Shown in pieces: positions 51,967 through 61,099 of a stretch of 64,000 nucleotides of DNA (positions within the stretch are counted from its first letter, which is position 1; each line of letters opens with the position of its first letter). Origin of the DNA: Nereida sp024640765. Lineage in GTDB: Bacteria > Pseudomonadota > Alphaproteobacteria > Rhodobacterales > Rhodobacteraceae. The translations under genes and the position numbers were made by a program. The notes beneath the pieces are model-generated. The model searched no databases, was not told the DNA's origin, and was given only the letters and a program-made list of their open reading frames with translations. The DNA is taken from the NCBI GenBank assembly GCA_024640765.1, contig JAHEEK010000004.1, positions 186,001 through 250,000 of the forward strand. The letters are read 5' to 3'.

Positions 51967-53811
51967 ATGGCCGAGAAGAAAAAAGCATCGAAATTTCTGG
52001 GCACTGCCCTGCTCGGTTTGTTGGGGGTTTCGCTGATTGGCTTTGGCACTGGCGGCTTTGGCACGAACACCTCAAGCATCGGCAAAGTCGGCGATACGAC
52101 CATTGATGCAAACGATTATGCCCGCGCGCTGGATCAAGAGTTACGCAGCCTTGGCGCGCAGTTTGGTCAGAACATTACCTTCGCTCAGGCGCAGCAGTTC
52201 GGCATCAACCGATCCGTGTTGCAACGCGTTATCGCGCAGACCGCCCTTGATAATGAAACCACGCGCCTTGGCCTGTCTGTGGGCGATGCGGAGGTGGCCG
52301 AGCAAGTGCGCGCAGTGCAGACGTTCCGCGGCCTCGATGGCCAATTTGACCGCGAAGCCTATGCCTTTACCCTTGAGCGCGCGGGCCTGAGCGAGGCCGA
52401 GTTTGAAGCCGACATTCGCAGTGAGGCGGCGCGCAATCTGCTGCAAGCCGCCATCACCACCGATACGGCGCCCTCTAAAGCCTATGTGGATTTGATGTTC
52501 TCCTACCTTGCGGAGCGCCGTAATGTCACGTGGGGAACTGTGGCAGAGACCGATCTTGAGACGCCTCTGGCCGTGCCCACGCCGCCCGAGCTTCAGACGT
52601 TTTATGAGGCCAACCCCGCCACATTCACCACCCCAGAGGCAAAGCGGCTAACGTATGTGTGGGTCACACCCGCCATGTTGGCCGATACGATCGAGATTGA
52701 TGACGCGACCCTGCGCGAACTTTATGAAGAGCGCATCGATCAATACGTCCAGCCCGAACGCCGCTTGGTTGAGCGACTGGTATTTGAAGATCAAGACACC
52801 GCCGAAGCCGCCGCTGCGCAGCTTGCGGTTGATCCAAGTGGCTTTGAAACACTGGTGCTTGATCGCGGACTTACCCTTGAGGATATTGATCTGGGTCCTG
52901 TCGCCCAAGATGATTTGAACGGTGCGGCAGAAGCAGTTTTTGCCCTTGATGATACGGGCGTCACCGCAGTGGTCGAGACCGATCTTGGGCCAGCAATCTT
53001 CCGTGTGAACGCTATTTTAACCGCCCAAGAAACACCCTTTGCTGAGGCCCGTGACGATCTTGCCAGCGACATTCTGGCCAACCGTGCAGCGCGCCAAATT
53101 CAGGACCAAGCCCGTGGCTTTGACGAGGAATTGGCCTCTGGCGCCACGCTTGAGGGTCTGGCCTCTGAAAGCGATCTGACCCTGGGGACGATCGACTGGA
53201 CACCGGACGCAGAGCAAGACATTGCCGCCTATGACGAGTTCCGTCAGGCCGCGCGTATTGTTGGTGCCGAAGACTTCCCAGAGATTGCCGAGCTTGAGGA
53301 TGGCGGTATCTTTGCGCTGCGCCTCGACGAAGTCATCCCGCCCACGCTGCAACCGCTAAGCGATGTTCAACAACAAGCGACCCTTGCGTGGCAAGAGGCA
53401 CAGCGCACCGCGGCCCGTGCAGCAAAAGCAGACGCCGCAGCAGATAGCCTGCGCGCGGGAACTGCCCTGCCTGATCTTGGTCTTGATGAGGTCATCGAAC
53501 AGGACCTGACGCGCAGTGACACCATCCCCGGCGCGGCACCCGAATTGGTGCAGACCGCTTTCGAAATGGCCATCGGTGATGTGCGCACGATTGAAGGCGA
53601 AAGCGTCACTTATATCGTGCGCCTTGATGCGGTGAACGGCCCCGATGCGGACAACCCCGAGATCACGGCCGTGCGCGACGCCGTTGAAGCCGCAGCACGC
53701 CAAGATATCAGCCAAGACGTGCTGGATGCGTTTACGGCTGCTGTACAAGCAGATGCCCGCGTGCAGCTGGACCAAGGTGCAATCAACGCGATCCATGCAG
53801 GCTTCAACTAA
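51967..53811 (+). CDS. PpiD/SurA-type peptidyl-prolyl isomerase, membrane anchored
   Basis: A 614-residue periplasmic folding factor. One N-terminal membrane helix (FLGTALLGLLGVSLIGFGTGG) is followed by a SurA-N-like chaperone region (VGDTTIDANDYARALDQELR ... RSVLQRVIAQ), and a central parvulin-type region. The parvulin domain looks poorly conserved, so isomerase activity is uncertain; the chaperone fold is the safer call. The position upstream of trpE recurs in Rhodobacteraceae, from memory. It is followed by trpE after 91 nt with no visible leader peptide. Confidence 0.87.
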   Translation: MAEKKKASKFLGTALLGLLGVSLIGFGTGGFGTNTSSIGKVGDTTIDANDYARALDQELRSLGAQFGQNITFAQAQQFGINRSVLQRVIAQTALDNETTRLGLSVGDAEVAEQVRAVQTFRGLDGQFDREAYAFTLERAGLSEAEFEADIRSEAARNLLQAAITTDTAPSKAYVDLMFSYLAERRNVTWGTVAETDLETPLAVPTPPELQTFYEANPATFTTPEAKRLTYVWVTPAMLADTIEIDDATLRELYEERIDQYVQPERRLVERLVFEDQDTAEAAAAQLAVDPSGFETLVLDRGLTLEDIDLGPVAQDDLNGAAEAVFALDDTGVTAVVETDLGPAIFRVNAILTAQETPFAEARDDLASDILANRAARQIQDQARGFDEELASGATLEGLASESDLTLGTIDWTPDAEQDIAAYDEFRQAARIVGAEDFPEIAELEDGGIFALRLDEVIPPTLQPLSDVQQQATLAWQEAQRTAARAAKADAAADSLRAGTALPDLGLDEVIEQDLTRSDTIPGAAPELVQTAFEMAIGDVRTIEGESVTYIVRLDAVNGPDADNPEITAVRDAVEAAARQDISQDVLDAFTAAVQADARVQLDQGAINAIHAGFN

Positions 53812-53902
53812 AGCGGGCCCAAAACATCGGTGGCTGCGCGCCCGCGCGGCCCCGCCCTCCATTTAACACCGTGCGCTTTAGATATGCGCAAAGGACACCA
53901 TC

Positions 53903-55411
53903 ATGACCCTGACCCCAAGCTATGATGATTTTGCGGCACAGTTTGAGGCCGGCAAAAACCAATTGGTCTACACGCGCCTTGCGGCTGATCTTGATACGCC
54001 CGTGTCGTTGATGCTGAAACTTGGGGGGGCGCAAACCAACAGCTTTATGTTGGAATCCGTCACTGGCGGTGAAGTGCGCGGACGATATTCGATCATTGGT
54101 ATGAAGCCTGATCTGATCTGGCGCTGCACGGATCAAAAGGCTGCGATCAACCGCGAGGCCCGCTTTGATGACGACGCTTTTGTGGCAGAGGTTGATGATC
54201 CGCTGACATCTTTGCGCGTACTGATTGCTGCCTCAAAGATTGACCTCCCTGATGATTTGCCTGCGGCTTGTGCGGGGCTTTTTGGATATCTTGGCTATGA
54301 CATGATCCGGCTGGTTGAGAACCTGCCAAACATCAACCCCGATCCGTTGAACGTGCCCGACGCGATCATGCTTCGCCCGTCTGTTGTAGCGGTGCTCGAC
54401 GGGGTGAAAGGCGAAGTCATCTTGGTGTCCCCTGCGTGGGTCTCAAGCGGTTTGTCCGCCCGCGCAGCTTACGCCCAAGCAGCTGAACGTGTCCAAGACG
54501 CGCTGCGCGATCTGGACCGCGCCTTGCCCGCAGACACCCGTCAAATGCGTGACCAACCCCCACCGGCAAATGCCGTGTCGAACTTTGCCAAAGACGATTA
54601 CAAGGCCGCCGTCGAAACCGCCAAGGATTACATCCGTGCGGGCGACATCTTCCAATGCGTGCCTTCACAGCGTTGGACCCAAGACTTCAAAGAGCCGCCC
54701 TTTGCGCTTTATCGCAGTTTGCGCCGCACCAACCCATCGCCGTTTATGTTCTTTTTCAACCACGGTGATTTTCAAATTGTCGGCGCCTCGCCCGAAATTT
54801 TGGTGCGCGTCTTTGACGATGAAGTTACCATCCGCCCCATTGCGGGCACCCGTCCGCGCGGCGCAACACCAGCCGAAGATCAGGCAAACGAAGATGATCT
54901 TTTGGCAGACCAAAAAGAGTTGGCAGAGCACCTGATGTTGCTCGATCTGGGCCGCAACGACGTGGGCCGCGTCAGCCAGATTGGCACAGTGCGCCCCACC
55001 GAGGAATTTATCGTCGAGCGCTATTCCCACGTAATGCATATCGTGTCGAACGTTGTGGGCAAACTGGCCCCTGAACATGACGCGCTATCGGCGTTTTTTG
55101 CAGGTATGCCAGCGGGGACTGTATCCGGCGCGCCGAAAGTACGGGCGATGGAAATCATCGACGAGTTAGAGCCCGAAAAGCGCGGCATCTACGGCGGCGG
55201 TTTGGGGTATTTCTCAGCGGGTGGCGATATGGACATGTGTATCGCCCTGCGCACAGCTGTCATCAAAGATCAAAAGCTCTATATCCAAGCGGGTGGCGGC
55301 GTGGTCTACGACTCTGACCCCGAATTTGAATATCAAGAGACCGTTCACAAATCGAACGCGATCCGCAAAGCGGCCGCCAACGCGGCACGGTTTGGGTCTG
55401 GCAACAGCTAG
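53903..55411 (+). CDS. trpE: Anthranilate synthase component I
   Basis: Makes anthranilate from chorismate and ammonia, the first step to tryptophan. The 502-residue protein has the feedback-site segment near LLESVTGGE-like sequence (FMLESVTGGEVRGRYSIIG) and the catalytic core with PIAGTRPRG, DLGRNDVGRV, SHVMHIVSNV, PAGTVSGAPKVRAMEII and GGVVYDSDPEFEYQET. Its glutaminase partner trpG is 1.5 kb downstream, beyond a gene on the opposite strand. Confidence 0.96.
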   Translation: MTLTPSYDDFAAQFEAGKNQLVYTRLAADLDTPVSLMLKLGGAQTNSFMLESVTGGEVRGRYSIIGMKPDLIWRCTDQKAAINREARFDDDAFVAEVDDPLTSLRVLIAASKIDLPDDLPAACAGLFGYLGYDMIRLVENLPNINPDPLNVPDAIMLRPSVVAVLDGVKGEVILVSPAWVSSGLSARAAYAQAAERVQDALRDLDRALPADTRQMRDQPPPANAVSNFAKDDYKAAVETAKDYIRAGDIFQCVPSQRWTQDFKEPPFALYRSLRRTNPSPFMFFFNHGDFQIVGASPEILVRVFDDEVTIRPIAGTRPRGATPAEDQANEDDLLADQKELAEHLMLLDLGRNDVGRVSQIGTVRPTEEFIVERYSHVMHIVSNVVGKLAPEHDALSAFFAGMPAGTVSGAPKVRAMEIIDELEPEKRGIYGGGLGYFSAGGDMDMCIALRTAVIKDQKLYIQAGGGVVYDSDPEFEYQETVHKSNAIRKAAANAARFGSGNS

Positions 55412-55434
55412 GGACACACTCAGCCCTGCTGTCT

Positions 55435-56796
55435 TTACCGGGCTTGCAGCACTACGGAGACAGGCACCAGTGAGACACGTGATGCGCGTTGTCCCTGACC
55501 CCATTGCAAAATCGCCTCAACAGTCTCGGGGCGCGCGCGGGCAACCAAAACAATCGCACCTTCTTGGGCCGCCTTGAACGCCGCTTGGTCAAGGAAACGG
55601 CGGATCACAGCACCATCTTGCCCGTCAGGATCAAGATCGCGAAAGACCTGTGCCGTGGGAACATCCTTTTGCGCCGCAACGCGGCCAAAACTGTTTAGAC
55701 CCGTTTGATAGGTCATCACGCCCCAGCCTTTGCCCGCCGCAATATCTGTCACTTGGTCGCGCAAATCCTCAGCGCGCTGCAAGACACCGTCGCTTGTCTC
55801 AAAAACACCAACGGCTTCGGGGACAGCTTTTGACACCGCTTCAAAGGCCACTTCCAAATCTGCGGGCGTGGCCGTGGGCAAAACATCAACCAATGACAGC
55901 ACTTCGAGATCCGCGCTGCGGTAGAGAGCGGCGCGTGCAGTTGCCGTGGGCGCCGTTGCTTTCACCCCGAACGATACGGGAAATGGAAAGCTGTTGATAC
56001 CCAGCAAATCAAGCGTTGAGGTGCCATCGTCCAGCAAAACCAGTGCCATCAAGGGTTTGGTGGGATCAACGTCAGCAGGGGCTGCAAAATCGACAATCGC
56101 GCGGCCCGTTGGGGTAACTTGGGGCAAGGCGCTGGCTGCAACATCATCCTCAGGGGCGGTGTCTTGCTCGGCAGAGCGGTTCACTTTCACACCTTCGGCC
56201 AGATCACCGACTGTGCCACCAGAGCTTTCAAAGCCCACCTCAGGTTTGTCGCTGGGCATATCACCGTTTTCAGGCTCTTCATTTGTCTTGGGCGCAGGTG
56301 TTTCATCGACTTCGGGTGCCTCAACCGGAGCTTCATCCGCTGGCGCAGCACTGCTTTGGGTGTCCACTGCAATCGGCGCGGAACCATCCTCGTCGCTTGG
56401 CGCAGTCGGTGCAGCTGCTTGTGGCGCGGGCAGAACGGGTGCCTCAACCTGCACTTCAACACCAAGGGGCGCTGCCGCAGCGGGGCCTTCGACGCCACCA
56501 CTTTGTCCCCCGATCACAGGGCGCGCTGCGGTCTGCGTGTCTGCATCTGGTGCCGCCACTTGAGCCTCGGGGACATTCACTGTTGGGGCTGCATCGCTTG
56601 GCGTATCAAGAACAGGCGGCAGCACAGTTGGGGCCACATCACCCACAACTGGCGCAGAATCCACAGGTGCGGGCGCGTCAGTTGACACTGCTGTCGGAGG
56701 CGTTGTGGCAACCGGAAACGCAATATGCGCACCAAGCAAGCCCGCTGCGCCAATCGCCGTGCCCCAAAAGGTTCCTGCCAATAATCCGCGTGCCAC
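55435..56796 (-). CDS. Divergent polysaccharide deacetylase family protein (YibQ-like)
   Basis: A 453-residue exported protein: an N-terminal signal or anchor (GTFWGTAIGAAGLLGAHIAF), about 200 residues rich in Pro, Ala, Glu and Asp, then a YibQ-type divergent polysaccharide deacetylase fold (LMALVLLDDGTS ... LNSFPFPVSFGV; ending with TVEAILQWGQGQRASRVSLVPVS). Metal-ligand residues of true deacetylases are not obvious, so activity is doubtful. It lies on the minus strand between trpE and trpG, convergent with trpE (23-nt gap) and divergent from trpG, so it splits the trp genes into two transcripts. Confidence 0.85.
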   Translation of the reverse strand: MARGLLAGTFWGTAIGAAGLLGAHIAFPVATTPPTAVSTDAPAPVDSAPVVGDVAPTVLPPVLDTPSDAAPTVNVPEAQVAAPDADTQTAARPVIGGQSGGVEGPAAAAPLGVEVQVEAPVLPAPQAAAPTAPSDEDGSAPIAVDTQSSAAPADEAPVEAPEVDETPAPKTNEEPENGDMPSDKPEVGFESSGGTVGDLAEGVKVNRSAEQDTAPEDDVAASALPQVTPTGRAIVDFAAPADVDPTKPLMALVLLDDGTSTLDLLGINSFPFPVSFGVKATAPTATARAALYRSADLEVLSLVDVLPTATPADLEVAFEAVSKAVPEAVGVFETSDGVLQRAEDLRDQVTDIAAGKGWGVMTYQTGLNSFGRVAAQKDVPTAQVFRDLDPDGQDGAVIRRFLDQAAFKAAQEGAIVLVARARPETVEAILQWGQGQRASRVSLVPVSVVLQAR

Positions 56797-56950
56797 GTCT
56801 CAAGATCCTCTCATTTCTTGCCCAAACCGGCGCATTCCGCCCTCGCCCGTCTTGACCTCAGTCTTATTCCCTGACCATCTATAACCTCACAGCCAGGCGC
56901 CGCGAAACCCCTTTTCGGTGCTCAACCTTTTGCCCCACGGAGGCGCAGCG

Positions 56951-57562
56951 ATGCTGCTCTTGATCGATAACTACGACAGTTTCACTTACAACCTTGTTCA
57001 TTATGTGGGCGGTCTTGGGGTGGATGTGAAGGTCGTGCGCAATGATGCGATCACTGTTGATGAGGCGATGGGCATGGGCGCCGAGGGGATTTTACTCTCG
57101 CCCGGGCCGTGTGATCCGGCCCAAGCAGGCATTTGTCTTGCGCTGACAGAGGCCGCCGCCGCCGCGCAATTGCCGCTTTTGGGTGTCTGCCTTGGGCATC
57201 AAACCATTGGTGAGGCGTTCGGCGGCAAGGTTGTGCGCCACTCAGAGATTGTGCACGGCAAAATGGGCACCATCCAACACAAGAACAAAGGCCTCTTTGC
57301 AGGACTGCCACAGAATTTTCTGGCGACGCGGTATCACTCGCTTGTGGTTGATGTACCAAGCCTGCCCGATGCGCTTGAGGTGACTGCTTCCCTTGAAGAC
57401 GGTACGATCATGGGGCTACAACACCGCCAATTGCCAATCCACGGGGTGCAGTTTCATCCGGAATCGATCCGATCTGAGCATGGTATGACGTTGCTCAAGA
57501 ACTTCACTGACCTGCTGCCAAGCAGTGACAAAACACTTACCGCCGAGGGAACACACCCATGA
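56951..57562 (+). CDS. trpG: Anthranilate synthase component II (glutaminase)
   Basis: Class I glutamine amidotransferase that supplies ammonia to TrpE. The 203-residue protein has IDNYDSFTYNL at the start, LSPGPCDP (oxyanion loop), the catalytic C80 in GVCLGHQ and the His/Glu pair in HPESI. Start 56951 follows GGAGGC; the open frame further upstream is not used by the family. It overlaps trpD by 4 nt, beginning a tightly coupled chain trpG-trpD-trpC-moaC-moeA. Confidence 0.96.
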   Translation: MLLLIDNYDSFTYNLVHYVGGLGVDVKVVRNDAITVDEAMGMGAEGILLSPGPCDPAQAGICLALTEAAAAAQLPLLGVCLGHQTIGEAFGGKVVRHSEIVHGKMGTIQHKNKGLFAGLPQNFLATRYHSLVVDVPSLPDALEVTASLEDGTIMGLQHRQLPIHGVQFHPESIRSEHGMTLLKNFTDLLPSSDKTLTAEGTHP

Positions 57563-58578
57563 GCGACCAGATGAAACCCCTGATTTTTGGGGCCTCCGAA
57601 GGCCCGCTTAGCCGTACACAGGCGGAAGCGGCGTTTGAGTTGTTATTTGAGGGACAAGCGACAGACGCGCAAATCGGCGGGCTGTTGATGGCCATGCGCG
57701 CCCGCGGCGAAGCTGTTTCGGAATACGCCGCCGGTGCGGCGGTCATGCGCGCCAAATGTAACGCGGTCAAAGCCCCCGCCGGCGCGATGGATATCGTGGG
57801 GACCGGTGGTGACGGCATGGGCACGCTCAACATTTCAACGGCCACGGCTTTTGTTGTTGCAGGCGCAGGGGTGCCCGTGGCCAAACACGGCAATCGCAAC
57901 TTGTCATCACTGTCCGGTGCGGCAGATGCACTTGGGCAAATGGGCATCAACGTCATGGTCAGAGCGGACGTAGTAGAACGGGCCATCGCGCAAATCGGCA
58001 TCGGCTTTATGATGGCACCAATGCATCATCCCGCGATTAAACACGTCATGCCCGCACGTCAGCAACTTGGGTGCAAAACGATCTTCAACATCTTGGGCCC
58101 GCTGACAAACCCCGCAGGTGTTAAACGGCAACTGACCGGTGCGTTCGCCCCCGATTTGATCATGCCGATGGCAGAAACACTGCTGCAGCTCGGTAGTGAA
58201 AAAGCGTGGCTTGTGCATGGCTCGGACGGGACAGATGAGTTGACTATCTGTGGCACCACAGCTGTGGCTGCCCTGGAGAACGGCAAGATCACCTCTCGCG
58301 AAGTGCACCCCGAAGACGCAGGTCTGCCCGTGCACCGATTTGCTGAAATTTTGGGCGGCACACCAGAAGAAAACGGCGCAGCGTTCCGCGCGCTTCTTGA
58401 TGGACAGTCGTCTGCGTACCGCGATGCGGTTTTGTTGAACTCTGCCGCGGCGCTGATCGTGGCGGACAAAACTGACAGTCTGAAAACTGGCGTCGAAATG
58501 GCCCGCGAAAGCATCGATAGCGGTGCTGCAAAATCAAAACTTACCGAGCTTGCAAAGCTCACGTCGGAGGCCGCATGA
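57559..58578 (+). CDS. trpD: Anthranilate phosphoribosyltransferase
   Basis: Attaches phosphoribose to anthranilate in tryptophan synthesis. The 339-residue protein has the glycine-rich PRPP loop GTGGDGMGTLNIST and KHGNRNLSSLSGAADAL, followed by the metal-binding VHGSDGTDEL segment, all typical of TrpD. It overlaps both neighbours by 4 nt (ATGA), so translation is coupled. Confidence 0.96.
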   Translation: MSDQMKPLIFGASEGPLSRTQAEAAFELLFEGQATDAQIGGLLMAMRARGEAVSEYAAGAAVMRAKCNAVKAPAGAMDIVGTGGDGMGTLNISTATAFVVAGAGVPVAKHGNRNLSSLSGAADALGQMGINVMVRADVVERAIAQIGIGFMMAPMHHPAIKHVMPARQQLGCKTIFNILGPLTNPAGVKRQLTGAFAPDLIMPMAETLLQLGSEKAWLVHGSDGTDELTICGTTAVAALENGKITSREVHPEDAGLPVHRFAEILGGTPEENGAAFRALLDGQSSAYRDAVLLNSAAALIVADKTDSLKTGVEMARESIDSGAAKSKLTELAKLTSEAA

Positions 58579-59387
58579 GCACGACCATTCTGGATAAAAT
58601 CAAAGCCTACAAACTTGAAGAAGTGGCCGTGCGCAAAGCCGAAACCACCCTTGAAACCGTAACAGCGCTGGCCAAAGACGCGCCTGCACCGCGTGACTTT
58701 GCAGGTGATGTGATTGCTGCCACCAAAACCGGTTACGGGCTGATAGCCGAGATCAAAAAGGCCTCCCCTTCAAAAGGGTTGATCCGCGAAGATTTCAACC
58801 CGCCCGCCTTGGCCCAAGCTTATGAAGCCGGCGGCGCGACCTGTCTTTCTGTGCTGACCGACGGGCCCAGCTTTCAGGGCGCTGACGCGTTCCTGACAGC
58901 CGCACGCGGTGCGGTCACCTTGCCCGCGTTGCGCAAAGACTTCATGTATGATCCGTTCCAAGTTGTGGAGGCGCGCGCGCTTCACGCGGACTGCATCTTG
59001 ATCATCCTTGCCTCCGTATCAGACGCCCAAGCGGCCGAGCTTGAGGCCGCCGCGACCGAATGGGGCATGTCAGTTTTGCTTGAGGTCCACGACGCCGAAG
59101 AGCTTGAGCGCGCGTGCCTGCTTAAATCTCCCCTGATGGGCATCAACAACCGCAACCTCAAAACATTTGAGACCACTCTTGATACAACGCGCACCTTGTC
59201 AAAGATGGTGCCAGCAGACCGCACGATCGTGTGTGAAAGTGGCCTGAACACCCCCACCGAGTTGGCCGATATGGCAAGCTATGGCGCGCGTGCTTTCTTG
59301 ATTGGTGAAAGCCTGATGCGCCAAGCGGATGTGGCCGCTGCCACCAACGCGCTGATCGGCAATCCCGCTCCACCAGTGTCGTCATGA
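58575..59387 (+). CDS. trpC: Indole-3-glycerol phosphate synthase
   Basis: Closes the indole ring in tryptophan synthesis. The 270-residue TIM barrel has the catalytic lysine region IAEIKKASPSKGLIREDF, LRKDFMYDPFQV, GINNRNLKTF and SESGL-type phosphate site (CESGLNTP). It is monofunctional; trpF is not fused. It overlaps moaC by 4 nt, linking tryptophan to molybdenum cofactor genes. Confidence 0.96.
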   Translation: MSTTILDKIKAYKLEEVAVRKAETTLETVTALAKDAPAPRDFAGDVIAATKTGYGLIAEIKKASPSKGLIREDFNPPALAQAYEAGGATCLSVLTDGPSFQGADAFLTAARGAVTLPALRKDFMYDPFQVVEARALHADCILIILASVSDAQAAELEAAATEWGMSVLLEVHDAEELERACLLKSPLMGINNRNLKTFETTLDTTRTLSKMVPADRTIVCESGLNTPTELADMASYGARAFLIGESLMRQADVAAATNALIGNPAPPVSS

Positions 59388-59866
59388 CCGAAGCGAAGCT
59401 TACACATTTTGACACCGAAGGCCGCGCGCAGATGGTCGATGTGTCGGACAAAGCTGAAACATCGCGCATCGCCGTGGCCGAAGGCTACATTAAGATGTCA
59501 CCCCAAACCCTTGAAATTGCGAACGAAGGGCGGGTCAAAAAAGGCGATGTGATTTCTGTCGCACGTCTTGCGGGCATCATGGGCGCAAAACAAACCGCGG
59601 CCCTGATACCACTGTGTCACCCGCTTCCCATCACAAAAGTTGCTGTCGATTTGGTAGCTGATGCGTCCCTACCCGGCTTGCGCATCACCGCCGAGGTCAA
59701 AACCAAAGGGCAAACCGGCGTCGAAATGGAAGCGCTAACCGCCGTCAGCGTTGCGGGGCTTACCGCCTACGATATGCTGAAGGCCGTTCAAAAAGACATG
59801 GAAATTGGCGCGGTCCGCGTCACGCTGAAAGACGGCGGCAAGTCCGGCAGGTTTACCGCGCCGTGA
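59384..59866 (+). CDS. moaC: Cyclic pyranopterin monophosphate synthase
   Basis: Second step of molybdenum cofactor synthesis, acting with MoaA. The 160-residue protein shows LTHFDTEGRAQMVDVSDK, the CHPLPITKV active-site histidine segment, GQTGVEMEALTAVSVAGLTAYDMLKA and the KSG tail. It overlaps trpC upstream and moeA downstream by 4 nt each. Confidence 0.96.
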   Translation: MTEAKLTHFDTEGRAQMVDVSDKAETSRIAVAEGYIKMSPQTLEIANEGRVKKGDVISVARLAGIMGAKQTAALIPLCHPLPITKVAVDLVADASLPGLRITAEVKTKGQTGVEMEALTAVSVAGLTAYDMLKAVQKDMEIGAVRVTLKDGGKSGRFTAP

Positions 59867-61035
59867 TCACCGTTGCCCAAGCACTTGAGGCGGTGCTTGC
59901 CCTTGGCACGCCACTTAAGACCGAAGTGGTCCCACTACGTCACGCATCGGGCCGCGTCCTGCGCGAAGCTGTCACGGCTGAGCGCGCTCAGCCGCCTTTT
60001 TCCAGCTCCGCCATGGACGGTTACGCCATTCAAGACGCCGATCATGTTGCGGGCAACACCTTGCGCGTTATCGGCGAAGCCGCCGCAGGGCACCGCTTTG
60101 AAGGTGTCGTTCAGCAAGGTCAGGCAGTACGTATTTTCACCGGCGCGCCGTTACCCCACGGCGCAACGCGCGTCGTTATTCAGGAAGATGTAACTGGGGG
60201 CGACAGCAGCATCACACTTGGCACCTCTCTTGAGGCAGCCACACATATCCGCCCCGCTGGTGGTGATTTCAAACAGGGCCGCGTTGTCAAAGCCCCCAAA
60301 CGGCTGACACCCGCTGACGTTGCGCTTTTGGCCTCAATGAATATCGCCGAGGTAACCGTGAGCCGCAGACCCGCTGTGGCATTGTTGGCCACGGGTGACG
60401 AGTTGGTCATGCCCGGTGAAGCACCGAACGATGACCAAATCATCGCGTCGAACACCTTTGGCCTTGCGGCGATGTTGGAAGCCGCTGGCGCAACCGCCCG
60501 TATGTTGCCAATCGCGCGCGATAATGAGGCGTCCTTGCGCCAGTCGTTTGATTTGGCGCGCGGTGCCGACCTGATCGTGACTGTTGGCGGTGCCTCTGTT
60601 GGGGATCATGATTTGGTGGGCGTCGTGGCCGCTGATATGGGACTTGAATGTGCGTTTTACAAAGTCGCTATGCGCCCGGGTAAACCACTTATGGCCGGTA
60701 AAATAAACGGCACTGCGATGCTGGGTCTGCCTGGAAACCCCGTGTCAGCCATGGTTTGCGGTGAGATATTTCTTAAGCCAATGATTGATCAGATGCTGGG
60801 CCTGCCTGCCACTGCACGCAAAACAATCACGGCGCCAACCAACAAAATCATTCCGGCAAATGGTCCGCGCGAACACTATATGCGTGGGCGTTACCGTGAC
60901 GGCACCGTCAAAGTATTTGATCGCCAAGACAGCAGTTTACTTAAAGTCCTTCACGTCGCGAATTGCCTGATCAAACGCGCGCCACACGCACCCGAGATAG
61001 CCGTTGGTGCGCCCGTTGAGATCATTTTGATCTAA
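59863..61035 (+). CDS. moeA: Molybdopterin molybdenumtransferase MoeA
   Basis: Inserts molybdate into adenylated molybdopterin, the last step of basic cofactor synthesis. The 390-residue protein has FSSSAMDGYAIQDAD, the GTGDELV-type motif (LLATGDELVMPG), VGGASVGDHDLV, MRPGKPLMAG and LPGNPVSAMVCGE, in the usual order, with a C-terminal domain IV. The start codon GTG at 59863 overlaps the moaC stop. lexA follows after 64 nt with its own promoter. Confidence 0.95.
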   Translation: MITVAQALEAVLALGTPLKTEVVPLRHASGRVLREAVTAERAQPPFSSSAMDGYAIQDADHVAGNTLRVIGEAAAGHRFEGVVQQGQAVRIFTGAPLPHGATRVVIQEDVTGGDSSITLGTSLEAATHIRPAGGDFKQGRVVKAPKRLTPADVALLASMNIAEVTVSRRPAVALLATGDELVMPGEAPNDDQIIASNTFGLAAMLEAAGATARMLPIARDNEASLRQSFDLARGADLIVTVGGASVGDHDLVGVVAADMGLECAFYKVAMRPGKPLMAGKINGTAMLGLPGNPVSAMVCGEIFLKPMIDQMLGLPATARKTITAPTNKIIPANGPREHYMRGRYRDGTVKVFDRQDSSLLKVLHVANCLIKRAPHAPEIAVGAPVEIILI

Positions 61036-61038
61036 AGA

Positions 61039-61067
61039 TTGACACAAAACAGGAACATCGATAGAAC
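61039..61067 (+). promoter_or_regulatory. lexA promoter with SOS box
   Basis: TTGACA (61039-61044), 17-nt spacer, TAGAAC (61062-61067). GAAC-N7-GAAC at 61053-61067 (GTTC-N7-GTTC on the other strand) is the alphaproteobacterial LexA operator and covers the spacer and -10, so LexA should repress its own gene. Confidence 0.88.
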
Positions 61068-61099
61068 ATCTGTAAACAAAACGCTTACGGGGGTGCATT

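Noticed and set aside
53812..53902. Tryptophan leader peptide and attenuator ahead of trpE
   Set aside because: No short frame with Trp codons and no terminator-like hairpin with a T run.
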